Below the pieces are notes generated by a model, which did not search any database, had not been told where the DNA came from, and saw nothing but the letters and a program-made list of their open reading frames with translations. Source: Acidimicrobiales bacterium (lineage in GTDB: Bacteria; Actinomycetota; Acidimicrobiia; Acidimicrobiales; JACCXE01). Taken from it: a stretch of DNA of 54,450 nt. Position 1 is the first letter of the stretch. Each line of letters opens with the position of its first letter. Below are positions 46,951 through 54,450 of the stretch, piece after piece. Both the position numbers and the translations under genes were made by a program. The DNA lies in the NCBI GenBank assembly GCA_035546775.1, contig DASZWD010000046.1, forward strand, positions 1-54,450, written 5' to 3'.

Positions 46951-49498
46951 GGATCGTCCAGGACTCGACCTTTGCCTTGTATCCCGGGCTGATGTTGTTG
47001 TCGGTGTCGTGATCGACCACGCGCACCATCGACCGCAGCGCCGGCACGCCGCCCGACGTACACGGCTTGTCCGGGCAAGCGACGAACAGCATCTCGCGAT
47101 CTGCGCCTACGACGTTGCCGTAGTCGGGTGAATAGATGATCGGGTCGGTGAACTGAGCGTTGGGGAACACCTCGAGATCGATCGTGCGGGCGATGATCCC
47201 GCGGCTGACCACTTGGAAGTTCACCTGTTTGTTCGTCATGTCGACGGCGGCCAGGGGGGCGTAGACCGTGCCGTGGACGATCATCACGCCGTCGACGTCG
47301 ATGAACGCGCAGCCGCTACCGGGATATGGCGTTGCCGAAACGCAGCCGTTCTGCGCCACGAGCTGTCCGTTGGGTGTCTCGACTCCGTAGATGGCGATCT
47401 GCTGGCGGTTGCCGGAAACGGGCGAGCAGATCTCGAAGCGGCTCCCACTGACCTGGAGTTGGCTCGGGCCGCTGAAGATGAACTCCGTGCCGGGATGATC
47501 GACAGTCGAACGCTTGTCGCACATCGAGTCCTGGCTGCCGATGGTGAAGTTGCCGTTGGTGATCTTGGAGTCCGGTGCCGCCGACAGCGTCGCGTGCGTC
47601 GAGTCCGCCACCGCGGTGATCTTGGTGCCGAACGCGAGTGCCGTACCGCTGCTGTTGACGTACTTGCCGACATCGGCGGCGCTGAACGTCGAAGTGGGCG
47701 TGGTGATCGACGTCGAGCCCTTGCTCATCGATGCGGTGAACACGCCGCGCGAGTCCCACGTCGCGTTGCCGCCAACCACGGTCGAGTTGCCGTTGTTCAT
47801 CTTCAGGACCGGTGTCGACTGACCGGTGAAGTCGAAATCGTATGTGCCGGGCTGGAAGTAGAACAGCTTGCCGTCGCAGGAATTGATGAGCGACGACAGG
47901 CCAGCGGCATCGGTGTAGCGACCGGGGCTGAACGTCACGATCTTGCTGGTCGGGCAGGCCGTCGGGCTCGAGGCGTAGGTGCTGCTCACTGACGCGCCGC
48001 ACACGTCGGCCTGCATCGAGCCGCTGTCGTGCGAGTCGGCGCAGTTGTGATTGCCCTTCCCCTTGGCATTCGGGTCGCGGTAGTGGAACTGGATCGAGAC
48101 GCCGCTCGTCGAACCCGTCGACGACAGATCGGCGGTGAAGGTGGCGCCGGTGCTGGTGTCGTACATCGCGTTGCCGTTGCACAGGTCGGGCGCCTGCACC
48201 GACCCCTCGTACGGCACGACCGGCTCGTTCGACGGGTTCGTGCCCGCGAGCCACGGATACCAGCCCGTCGACGTCGGCGTCCACGGACCTGCCGCGAGGG
48301 GCACCACGATGTTGCCCACCACGCTGTCGCCATCCGTGCAACTCACCGGAATCGTCACCTTGGCGTTGGCGAACGTGTAGGGCGTGCCAGCCTGGCCCTG
48401 CAGGTGGTAGCCGCCGGCGATCCAGTCGCCCGCGTGAATGGCGTTCGAGCCGAGGTTGTTGCCCTCCATGGTCCCCGAGATAGTGATCGCGGTGGCCTGG
48501 CCCGCGCCGGAGCCGTAGACGGACTGCGGCGTGAACGTGGTGGCATCGGGCGGGTAAAGGGGATCGCTGGGGTTCAGCGGGTCGAGCGCCGACACGTTGC
48601 AGTGGAAGCTCCCGGCGGTGATGCGATCCCGCGGGCAGTCCATGCCGACGACGCGCGCGTCGCCGTGCGCCGAAGCCGACGGGTGGCACTGGCTGTTGAG
48701 GGCCGGATAGTTCTCTCGGAACGCCACCGACCGGTTGAGCCCGACGACCGTCGTATTGGCCGAAATCGTGACGTTCGCTGCGGTTACGACATTCGAAATG
48801 GTCGACCCCGAGGGTATGCCGCTGCCGCGTATCGGCACCCCCACGTCGGTCTCGTTCGAGCCGTCGTTGTCGGTGTCAGCGGGCGTGCCGGTCTCGTTGA
48901 CCCAGTTCGCCGAGAACGATGTCACCGTCTTGGTGGGCGTGTTGTTGTTCTGCCCGCCGCCCACGAAGATGGCGTCGCTCACTGTCTTCTCGTTGTTGGG
49001 GCACAGGTTGAGCTGCTGGCAGTTGGTACCCGGGCACGTCGAGCCGTTCTGGAAGTCGACACCCCACCGCGAGAACATGCCGCCGTCGACACGTACCGAG
49101 CCGTTCTTGCGTTGGCGATAACCGACCTCGCCGCCCTGGCCGGTCGACAGCGCCAGGATTCCGAGCGGTGGGCTGCTCCCGCCGACGGCGCTCTTGCCGC
49201 TGCCCGGCTGCGGTTGGCACTGCACGTAGTAGGTGCGGCCGTTGAGCGACGCGGTGGTCCCGCACGTGGTGTCACCCTCGACGCCCTTGGCTGGATCGAA
49301 GCGAACCGTCTGGATCGCCTGCTCGACGGCACCGTCGGCGCCATAGAGGTGTCCCGGCTCGACGCGCTTGGTCTGGCTGATGTGCAGGCTGCTCTGCGTC
49401 GAGGTCAGCGTGGCGGTGAGCCAGAGGGAGAAGACGGCAAGAAAGATGAGAGCGATGAGTAATGCGCTACCGCGCTCGTTGCGCTTGATGCGGTTCAT
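46940..49498 (-). CDS. Large PilX-like pilus-assembly protein (possible tip adhesin)
   Basis: 852 residues. It opens [20 protein letters not shown], a PilX/GspK-type membrane helix that follows a basic leader and lacks the usual Glu at +5. The body is Gly/Ser/Thr/Asn-rich with many cysteines. It includes two tail-fibre or lyase-like units of the form DVGxxVxxSGxxxGTxI ([31 protein letters not shown], then [19 protein letters not shown]). The C-terminal region holds [20 protein letters not shown]. Such size in a pilin operon suggests a tip or adhesion protein. The ATG overlaps the upstream TAA by one base (TAATG). A longer open frame upstream belongs to the wrong frame of the next gene. Confidence 0.8.
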   Translation of the reverse strand: MNRIKRNERGSALLIALIFLAVFSLWLTATLTSTQSSLHISQTKRVEPGHLYGADGAVEQAIQTVRFDPAKGVEGDTTCGTTASLNGRTYYVQCQPQPGSGKSAVGGSSPPLGILALSTGQGGEVGYRQRKNGSVRVDGGMFSRWGVDFQNGSTCPGTNCQQLNLCPNNEKTVSDAIFVGGGQNNNTPTKTVTSFSANWVNETGTPADTDNDGSNETDVGVPIRGSGIPSGSTISNVVTAANVTISANTTVVGLNRSVAFRENYPALNSQCHPSASAHGDARVVGMDCPRDRITAGSFHCNVSALDPLNPSDPLYPPDATTFTPQSVYGSGAGQATAITISGTMEGNNLGSNAIHAGDWIAGGYHLQGQAGTPYTFANAKVTIPVSCTDGDSVVGNIVVPLAAGPWTPTSTGWYPWLAGTNPSNEPVVPYEGSVQAPDLCNGNAMYDTSTGATFTADLSSTGSTSGVSIQFHYRDPNAKGKGNHNCADSHDSGSMQADVCGASVSSTYASSPTACPTSKIVTFSPGRYTDAAGLSSLINSCDGKLFYFQPGTYDFDFTGQSTPVLKMNNGNSTVVGGNATWDSRGVFTASMSKGSTSITTPTSTFSAADVGKYVNSSGTALAFGTKITAVADSTHATLSAAPDSKITNGNFTIGSQDSMCDKRSTVDHPGTEFIFSGPSQLQVSGSRFEICSPVSGNRQQIAIYGVETPNGQLVAQNGCVSATPYPGSGCAFIDVDGVMIVHGTVYAPLAAVDMTNKQVNFQVVSRGIIARTIDLEVFPNAQFTDPIIYSPDYGNVVGADREMLFVACPDKPCTSGGVPALRSMVRVVDHDTDNNISPGYKAKVESWTILTH

Positions 49499-50670
49499 TA
49501 GTTCGTCCTCGTGGTGCCGCGGAGCTGGTAGGTCCGCTGAACGGTGGAGTGAAGATCGGGTGGTTCGGTGAGCGTCAACGTCACGGTGACGGGCGCGGTG
49601 GTGGGGCCGCAGGCCGCGGGCTCGCAGGTGGCCGAGGCCGCCGTGGTCGCCGCCAGAGCGCGCGCCAGGCTCTGCGTGTCGGTCGGCGTCCGGTTGGTGC
49701 CGGTGCAGTGTTGGCGGAGCAAGACGGTCTCGCCGCCGGTGGAACTGATCGAGTAACTGACTTCGTGAGCCACGTTTGGGGTGCCGCGGTCGGTCCAGTT
49801 GAGGAGCAGCGCTGACGGGAGGCCGCCGCACGGATTGACGCCGCTGGCGTGCTGGCTCACGGTGCCGACACCCGAATAGTCGACGATGCCGCCGGCGGAC
49901 TCCTGGCTGGCGCCGAACGCCCACGTCCAACTGGCAGGGTCGCCGCTCGCCGCGGTGTGGCTGAAGACTGCCGACTGGATCGCGCTTCCGGCCGAACGAC
50001 GCTCGAGCAGCGTCCAACCCGATGGCGTCGACATCGTCACCGTCGAGCCGCCGCGCACGCCGACCTGCGCCAGCAGCACGTCGCCGCTTTGCGTCGCTGC
50101 CGGCCGTCCGATCGTCAGGCTCGCCGCACCCGACGTGCTCGCGCTCGCCGAGCCGCGGCGAGCAATCGACTGCAGCGCGGCCGGCGCCAACGTCACGCTG
50201 TGCGTAAGCGAGCTGGCCCCCGCCGCGGAGTCGGCGACTCGGTCTCCCGTCGCGCCGGTGGAGGTCAGCAGCTCGTCACCGACTCCGACGGTGACGCGCC
50301 CGCTCGACAAAGGGCCCGTGGACGCGCCGTCCCAGATCTCCGCCATGCTGTCGGGGACGGTGAGTGACGTTCCGGTGTTGAGCGTCCAGAAACTCACGAG
50401 CACGTTGTTGTTGCTCGACGGAGCGACGCTCGGTGCACGATGACTGGTCGTGCCGCTCGTCGAGATCGACTCGGCGCTGGCGATGTCCGTCGTGAAGTAG
50501 CCGGCGACGAGCTCGGTGTCGTTCGAACCCGCGATCTTCTTGTTGGTGTTGTCCATGGTGCGCAGCCCGACGAATAGCGCCGACAACATGCCCGCGAGGA
50601 GAGTGCTCGCGATCACCATCGCGACCAACGTCTCGATGAGGGTGTAGCCGCGCTCGTTCCGTCCAGTCAT
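49498..50670 (-). CDS. Prepilin-like minor pilin (PulJ/PilW type) with GW module
   Basis: 390 residues. The N-terminal class III leader is TGRNERGYTLIETLVAMVIA with Glu at +5. The C-terminal half contains an approximately 90-residue module beginning LTIGRPAATQSGDVLLAQVG, then TPSGWTLLERRSAGSAIQSA, WTWAFGASQESAGGIVDYSG. The same module occurs in the adjacent gene at 50667-51749. Length is about twice that of ordinary minor pilins. The ATG overlaps the upstream TGA (50667-50670), giving a coupled pilC, minor pilin, minor pilin, PilX-like series. Confidence 0.82.
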   Translation of the reverse strand: MTGRNERGYTLIETLVAMVIASTLLAGMLSALFVGLRTMDNTNKKIAGSNDTELVAGYFTTDIASAESISTSGTTSHRAPSVAPSSNNNVLVSFWTLNTGTSLTVPDSMAEIWDGASTGPLSSGRVTVGVGDELLTSTGATGDRVADSAAGASSLTHSVTLAPAALQSIARRGSASASTSGAASLTIGRPAATQSGDVLLAQVGVRGGSTVTMSTPSGWTLLERRSAGSAIQSAVFSHTAASGDPASWTWAFGASQESAGGIVDYSGVGTVSQHASGVNPCGGLPSALLLNWTDRGTPNVAHEVSYSISSTGGETVLLRQHCTGTNRTPTDTQSLARALAATTAASATCEPAACGPTTAPVTVTLTLTEPPDLHSTVQRTYQLRGTTRTN

Positions 50671-51749
50671 GGCCGGCGCTTCACCAAGTCGACAGTCTCG
50701 ACATCGTTGCCGTCACTCGAAGCAATGCGAAGCGACACGCGTTGGAGTCCGGTGTCGGGCGATGGGCACGACGCGTCGAACGACGTACCCGTCCAGTACA
50801 ACACCGACGAGATCGTGGCGGTGTACGAACTGGCGGCGACGCCGCCGTACGCGACGATGCCACCCGCCGCGTCGCGGGGCGAGTCGAGGGCCCACGTATA
50901 TGACGCAGCGTCGGAGGACGCCGCGGTGCGCTGGAAGATCGCCGAGAGCACCGATGCCCCATTCGTCTTGGCGTTGACCAGGATCCACCCAGTGGGTGCG
51001 GTGATCGAAGCGGCGTTGCCGCCGCGGACGGCGATCTGCGCGACCATCTCGTCGCCCGCAACGGTGCCCGGCGGCTTCGCCAAGGTGATCGTCGGAACAA
51101 CGGTGGTGGTGGTCGTGCTGGCGCTCGTGGTCGTGGTCGGCGGCGGCGGCGTGACAGTCGCCGTCGACATTCCTCGCAACACGAGCGACCCAGCAGCTGG
51201 GAGCACGACGGTTTGGGCCACGGAGTCGCCGGCGCTTTCCGACGTCGCCGCGCGGGTCCCGGTGGCGCCGCCGGACCACTGCTGATCGTCGAGCGCGGCG
51301 GTGACGCGGTCGGTCGCGCTCGCCGCGCCCGATGCCAGGTCCCAACGTTCGCCCATCGCGCTCGGCGTGCTGAACGAGCTGCCGCGCGCCAAAGCGAAGA
51401 ACGTCAACAGTGCGCCGGCCGGTGCCGTGTCACCAGCGTCGGGCGCAACGTGTGCCGTCGCGTTGGTAAACGAGCTGGCGGCGGACAAGCGGTCGGCAGG
51501 CGTCGGGCTGTAAACGCCGGCGTAGCTCGTCGTAGACGCGCAATCCACGTACGGTGCCGCCTTTACGGCTTCGGCGAAGTTGCGGATGCTCGCTTGACCG
51601 GTCGCCAGTTGCCGATGGAGGTCGGCACTCGTGATGGCGATCCCCATACCGGCCACGAAGACGACGAACGCGATACCGACAATGGCAACTGTGACCAGAA
51701 CCTCGATCAGGGTGAAGCCGCTGTCGCGCGAGCGCCGCCGAGCGGTCAC
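50667..51749 (-). CDS. Prepilin-like minor pilin (PilV/GspI type) with GW module
   Basis: 360 residues. The class III leader RRRSRDSGFTLIEVLVTVAI has Glu at +5. After a Thr-rich linker (VTPPPPTTTTSASTTTTTVV) comes a module that aligns with the neighbouring minor pilin: LAKPPGTVAGDEMVAQIAVR, TAPTGWILVNAKTNGASVLS, YTWALDSPRDAAGGIVAYGG. The GTG at 51749 overlaps the PilC stop (GTGA). The module resembles domains in bacterial surface proteins that follow a GD...PxGW...AGGIxxYxGV pattern; its ligand is unknown. Confidence 0.82.
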   Translation of the reverse strand: MTARRRSRDSGFTLIEVLVTVAIVGIAFVVFVAGMGIAITSADLHRQLATGQASIRNFAEAVKAAPYVDCASTTSYAGVYSPTPADRLSAASSFTNATAHVAPDAGDTAPAGALLTFFALARGSSFSTPSAMGERWDLASGAASATDRVTAALDDQQWSGGATGTRAATSESAGDSVAQTVVLPAAGSLVLRGMSTATVTPPPPTTTTSASTTTTTVVPTITLAKPPGTVAGDEMVAQIAVRGGNAASITAPTGWILVNAKTNGASVLSAIFQRTAASSDAASYTWALDSPRDAAGGIVAYGGVAASSYTATISSVLYWTGTSFDASCPSPDTGLQRVSLRIASSDGNDVETVDLVKRRP

Positions 51750-52954
51750 GTCTTGACCTGGTTGAACACGCCGTACATCGCGGACACGAGAGCGACGGCG
51801 ACGAACCCGACGATGCCGGCGACGAAGAGAATCGCCATCGGCTCGAACATCGTGGTGAGGTTCTTGAGCTTGTACTCCAGCTCGCGTTCGTAATACACCG
51901 CCATCGACTCGAGCTGGCTGTCGAGTGTGCCGGTGTTCTCGCCCACCGACAGCATTTGCGTAACGGCAGCGGGAAACATCTTGGTTTCGCCGATTGGTTC
52001 GGCGAGGCCGCGGCCTTCGAGCATCTCGTGGCGGGCCCGCATGATCGCCTCGGTAAACGGCACGTTGTTGGCTCCCTCGGCGGCGAGCCGCAGCGATTCC
52101 GGCAGCGGTACGCCGGCATTCACCATCGAGGAGAGCACACGGCAGAACCGTTCGACGACGGCGTACTGCACCACCGGACCGACCAGCGGCATGCGCAGCA
52201 TCGCCTTGTGCTTCGCCCGCTTGCCTCCGTAGGTGCGCCCGACCGTGAGGAACAAGGCTGTGACGACGACGGCGAACGCGGCGAACACCCACCAGTAGTT
52301 GGTGGTGATGTCGGTGAAGCCAAGCAACAGGCGGGTCGGCAGCGGGAGCTTGGCGTCGAATTCCTTGAAGAATCCCTTGAAGCGGGGCAGCACGAAGCCG
52401 GCGAGGATGCCGACGACGCCGACTGACATGCACAGCACCATCACCGGATAGGCGAGCGCGGCCTTGATCTTGCGGCGCGCTTCGAGGTCGCGCTCCAGGT
52501 ACTGCGATAGCTGGTCGAGGACAACGTCGAGCTGGCCCGTGACCTCGACGGACTTGAGCACGCTCACGTAGAACGGAGGGAAGGCCTCGGAGTGGGGCGC
52601 GATCGCGTTGGAAAGATTCTCGCCGCGGCGCAGCGACTCCACCATGTCCATGAGCACGCCTTTGAGGACCTTGTCCTTCATCTCGGCGTGCAGCATTTCG
52701 ATGGCGTCGGCCACGGGCACGCCGGCTTTGATGAACGCCGAGAGCTGCCGCGAGAAGTGCATGACGTCGGCGCGGTTCGCCTTGACGGCGGTGATTTCGA
52801 ACTTGAGGGGGTTCGCCTTCTTACGGACGGACCGAATCTCAAGACCCTTGTCCACGAGCATGGACGCGACGCCGTGAACCGACGTGCCCTTGATCGAGCC
52901 GGTTACTTCCTTGCCGTCGGCTCCCACCGCGGCATATCTGAAAGTCGTCGCCAT
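51746..52954 (-). CDS. pilC: Type IV pilus inner-membrane platform protein PilC/GspF
   Basis: 402 residues with the duplicated GspF domain: FSRQLSAFIKAGVPVADAIE and FCRVLSSMVNAGVPLPESLR are the two copies' signature helices. Membrane segments are near 175-197 (VMVLCMSVGVVGILAGFVLP), 220-240 and the C-terminus (PMAILFVAGIVGFVAVALVS). It couples PilB/PilT rotation to pilin insertion. It starts the minus-strand minor-pilin series and lies 49 bp downstream of pilB. Confidence 0.94.
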   Translation of the reverse strand: MATTFRYAAVGADGKEVTGSIKGTSVHGVASMLVDKGLEIRSVRKKANPLKFEITAVKANRADVMHFSRQLSAFIKAGVPVADAIEMLHAEMKDKVLKGVLMDMVESLRRGENLSNAIAPHSEAFPPFYVSVLKSVEVTGQLDVVLDQLSQYLERDLEARRKIKAALAYPVMVLCMSVGVVGILAGFVLPRFKGFFKEFDAKLPLPTRLLLGFTDITTNYWWVFAAFAVVVTALFLTVGRTYGGKRAKHKAMLRMPLVGPVVQYAVVERFCRVLSSMVNAGVPLPESLRLAAEGANNVPFTEAIMRARHEMLEGRGLAEPIGETKMFPAAVTQMLSVGENTGTLDSQLESMAVYYERELEYKLKNLTTMFEPMAILFVAGIVGFVAVALVSAMYGVFNQVKT

Positions 52955-53003
52955 GTACCGCCCCAGCTGTCCCCTCTAACCGCCCACGGAATTATCGCAA
53001 ATT

Positions 53004-54450
53004 TTAGGTCGTATAGACCGTTCGCATGACCTCGGCCACCGTGGTGACGTCCTGATTGACGAGCCTTAGACCTTCGTCGAGCAACGTGCTCATTCCTTGG
53101 AAAACCGCCATTTTCTTCAGCTCCTCGTGCGGTGCGTTCTCCACGACGAGGCGCCGCATGTCATCGGTCATCGTGAGGAGTTCATAGATCCCCACCCGGT
53201 CGAGGTAGCCGGTGCCGGAGCAGAAGTTGCAGCCCTCCCCGTAGAAGAACGTCGTCTTTCCGGCAAAGTCACGCGCGTACTCAAGGAAGAATGCCTCCTC
53301 GTCGACCGACAACGGCCGCGCGACACGGCAGTGCGGGCACGTGCGACGCAATAGACGCTGAGACACGACCATCGACAGCGATGACGCAATCAGGAACCGC
53401 TCGATGCCCATGTCGACGAAGCGGTGCAAAGCCGACGCGCTGTCGTTGGCGTGGATGGTGGAAAGCACGAAGTGTCCGGTGAGTGCCGCTTGCACGCCCA
53501 GGCGCGCCGTCTCGACGTCGCGAATCTCACCCACAAGGATGATGTCGGGGTCCTGGCGCAGGATGGCGCGCAGGCCACCGGCGAAGGTCATGCCGGCTTG
53601 CTCGTTGATCTGCACTTGATTGATCGACGGGAAGACGAACTCGACGGGATCTTCGAGTGTCGTGATGTTTGCCGTCGGGCTGTTGATCTCGTTGAGCGTG
53701 GCGTACAGCGTGGTGGTCTTGCCCGAACCGGTCGGCCCGGCGCACACGAGCATGCCGACGGGGGATCGCACCTGCTTGGCGTAGCGGGCGTGGATCTCGG
53801 GCGGCATGCCGAGGTCGTTGAGCGTGTGGAGCGTGCGCTTGCGGTCGAGGATTCGCATGACGGCTTTTTCGCCCCAGATCGTCGGCATCGTGTTGACGCG
53901 GATGTCGAGCATCCGGCCGTCGATCTCCTGGTTGATCTGACCGTCCTGCGGGCGCCGGCGCTCGACGATATTGAGCCCGGCCATGATCTTGATGCGGCTG
54001 ATGATCGCCGGCCCGAGTGCTTCGGGCAGCGACACCGCGTCGGCGAGGGCGCCGTCGATGCGGTAACGGACGCGCAGCGTGTCGTCCTGCGGTTCGATGT
54101 GGATGTCGGAGGTGCGGTCGCGTACCGCCTGGCTGATGAGCATGTTGACGATGCGCACGACCGGCGCGTCGTCCGGCATGACGTCGGCGGTGGTGACCGT
54201 CGAGCGGCGTGAGGACTCAGCCGCCTCGAACGCTTCGACGAGACGGCCGACGGAGTCGAGCGCGCGGTAGGCGTTGTTGATGGCGCGCTCGATGTCGGAC
54301 GAGGGGGCGATGTGGAGCGTCACCGCCGTCTTCATCGCCGCCTTCAGCTTGGTGGCGGTCTCGGGCGACGGGTCGGCGGCGGCCACGATGACCGTGGTGT
54401 CCTCGGCGCGGTGCAGCGGGATCGCGACCAGCTCGCGCGCGGTGGCCTCC
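53004..54450 (-). CDS. pilB: Type IV pilus extension ATPase PilB (5-prime end beyond window)
   Basis: Assembly ATPase of the pilus. The frame is open to the window edge; at 54387-54450 it still reads family sequence (ELVAIPLHRAEDTTVIVAAA), the MshEN-type N-domain, so the start lies outside. Core motifs are DRTSDIHIEPQDD, Walker A AGPTGSGKTTTLY (about 53705-53745), Asp box ITTLEDPVEFVFP, Walker B DIILVGEIRDVETA and His box LSTIHANDSASALHR. The PilB zinc cysteines CPHC and CNFC are present, separating it from PilT. Confidence 0.94.
   Translation of the reverse strand, partial: EATARELVAIPLHRAEDTTVIVAAADPSPETATKLKAAMKTAVTLHIAPSSDIERAINNAYRALDSVGRLVEAFEAAESSRRSTVTTADVMPDDAPVVRIVNMLISQAVRDRTSDIHIEPQDDTLRVRYRIDGALADAVSLPEALGPAIISRIKIMAGLNIVERRRPQDGQINQEIDGRMLDIRVNTMPTIWGEKAVMRILDRKRTLHTLNDLGMPPEIHARYAKQVRSPVGMLVCAGPTGSGKTTTLYATLNEINSPTANITTLEDPVEFVFPSINQVQINEQAGMTFAGGLRAILRQDPDIILVGEIRDVETARLGVQAALTGHFVLSTIHANDSASALHRFVDMGIERFLIASSLSMVVSQRLLRRTCPHCRVARPLSVDEEAFFLEYARDFAGKTTFFYGEGCNFCSGTGYLDRVGIYELLTMTDDMRRLVVENAPHEELKKMAVFQGMSTLLDEGLRLVNQDVTTVAEVMRTVYTT

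Noticed and set aside
46940-49498. Prophage tail-fibre gene
   Set aside because: The tail-like repeat units are present, but the N-terminus is PilX-like and the gene is coupled to pilin and pilC genes, with no other phage genes nearby.
49499-50017. Open frame continuing upstream of the PilX-like gene
   Set aside because: It runs through the minor-pilin gene in another frame and has no pilin leader; the basic leader and membrane helix start at ATG 49498.

Overview
This window looks like chromosomal DNA of a high-G+C Gram-positive bacterium of the Actinomycetota, plausibly class Acidimicrobiia. The lineage is inferred from gene content. There are two mycothiol-dependent maleylpyruvate-isomerase-like proteins, three F420/luciferase-like oxidoreductases, the relic of an F420 (Ddn-like) nitroreductase, a DUF222/HNH endonuclease, a SigB/SigF partner-switching module, many apparently leaderless genes (a TANNNT-like hexamer 6-7 nt before an ATG/GTG) and no outer-membrane genes. 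I saw no rRNA, tRNA, CRISPR array or insertion sequence.

Layout. 1-9 kb is a metabolic and regulatory miscellany: an ECF sigma/VOC fusion, a DUF3445 haem protein, a tandem winged-helix protein, F420-type oxidoreductases, an SDR, a phosphotransferase and a nitroreductase pseudogene. 8.5-12.2 kb is a general-stress module: GAF protein, SigB-like sigma factor, RsbW-like protein, SpoIIE-type PP2C phosphatase and STAS anti-anti-sigma factor. GGGTA-type -10 elements precede the sigma operon, the GAF gene, the STAS gene and, 19 kb away, a CsbD stress gene.

12.3-29 kb is an exopolysaccharide locus. It holds two nucleotide-sugar epimerases, a fused chain-length regulator/BY-kinase, an O-antigen-ligase/polymerase-like membrane protein, a polyprenyl-phosphate sugar transferase, three GT-B glycosyltransferases, a methyltransferase and six sulfotransferases. 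A Tat-exported pectate-lyase-like protein lies inside it, and secreted or anchored proteins (a small unknown, a beta-helix protein, an Ig-like Thr-rich protein) follow at 29-31.7 kb. The simplest reading is synthesis, sulfation, polymerisation and remodelling of a sulfated extracellular polysaccharide. No Wzx flippase and no PAPS-forming genes are in the window.

31.7-43.5 kb returns to mixed metabolism: CsbD, alpha/beta hydrolase, cyclopropane-fatty-acid synthase, cytochrome P450, TauE/SafE permease, LLM oxidoreductase, a second anti-sigma-type ATPase, a PfpI/GlxA pair, a nitroreductase, an SRPBCC protein, a FAD oxidoreductase, an amidohydrolase-like protein and an HNH endonuclease. 43.7-44.8 kb encodes a secreted Thr-rich protein. 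45-54.4 kb is a type IV pilus cluster: major pilin with a long leader, pilT, a free-standing prepilin-peptidase N-domain, a large PilX-like protein, two paralogous prepilin-like proteins, pilC, and pilB cut by the window edge.

The genome is very compact. Same-strand neighbours mostly overlap by ATGA or GTGA, and five convergent pairs share their stop codons within one CTAG or CTAA tetranucleotide.
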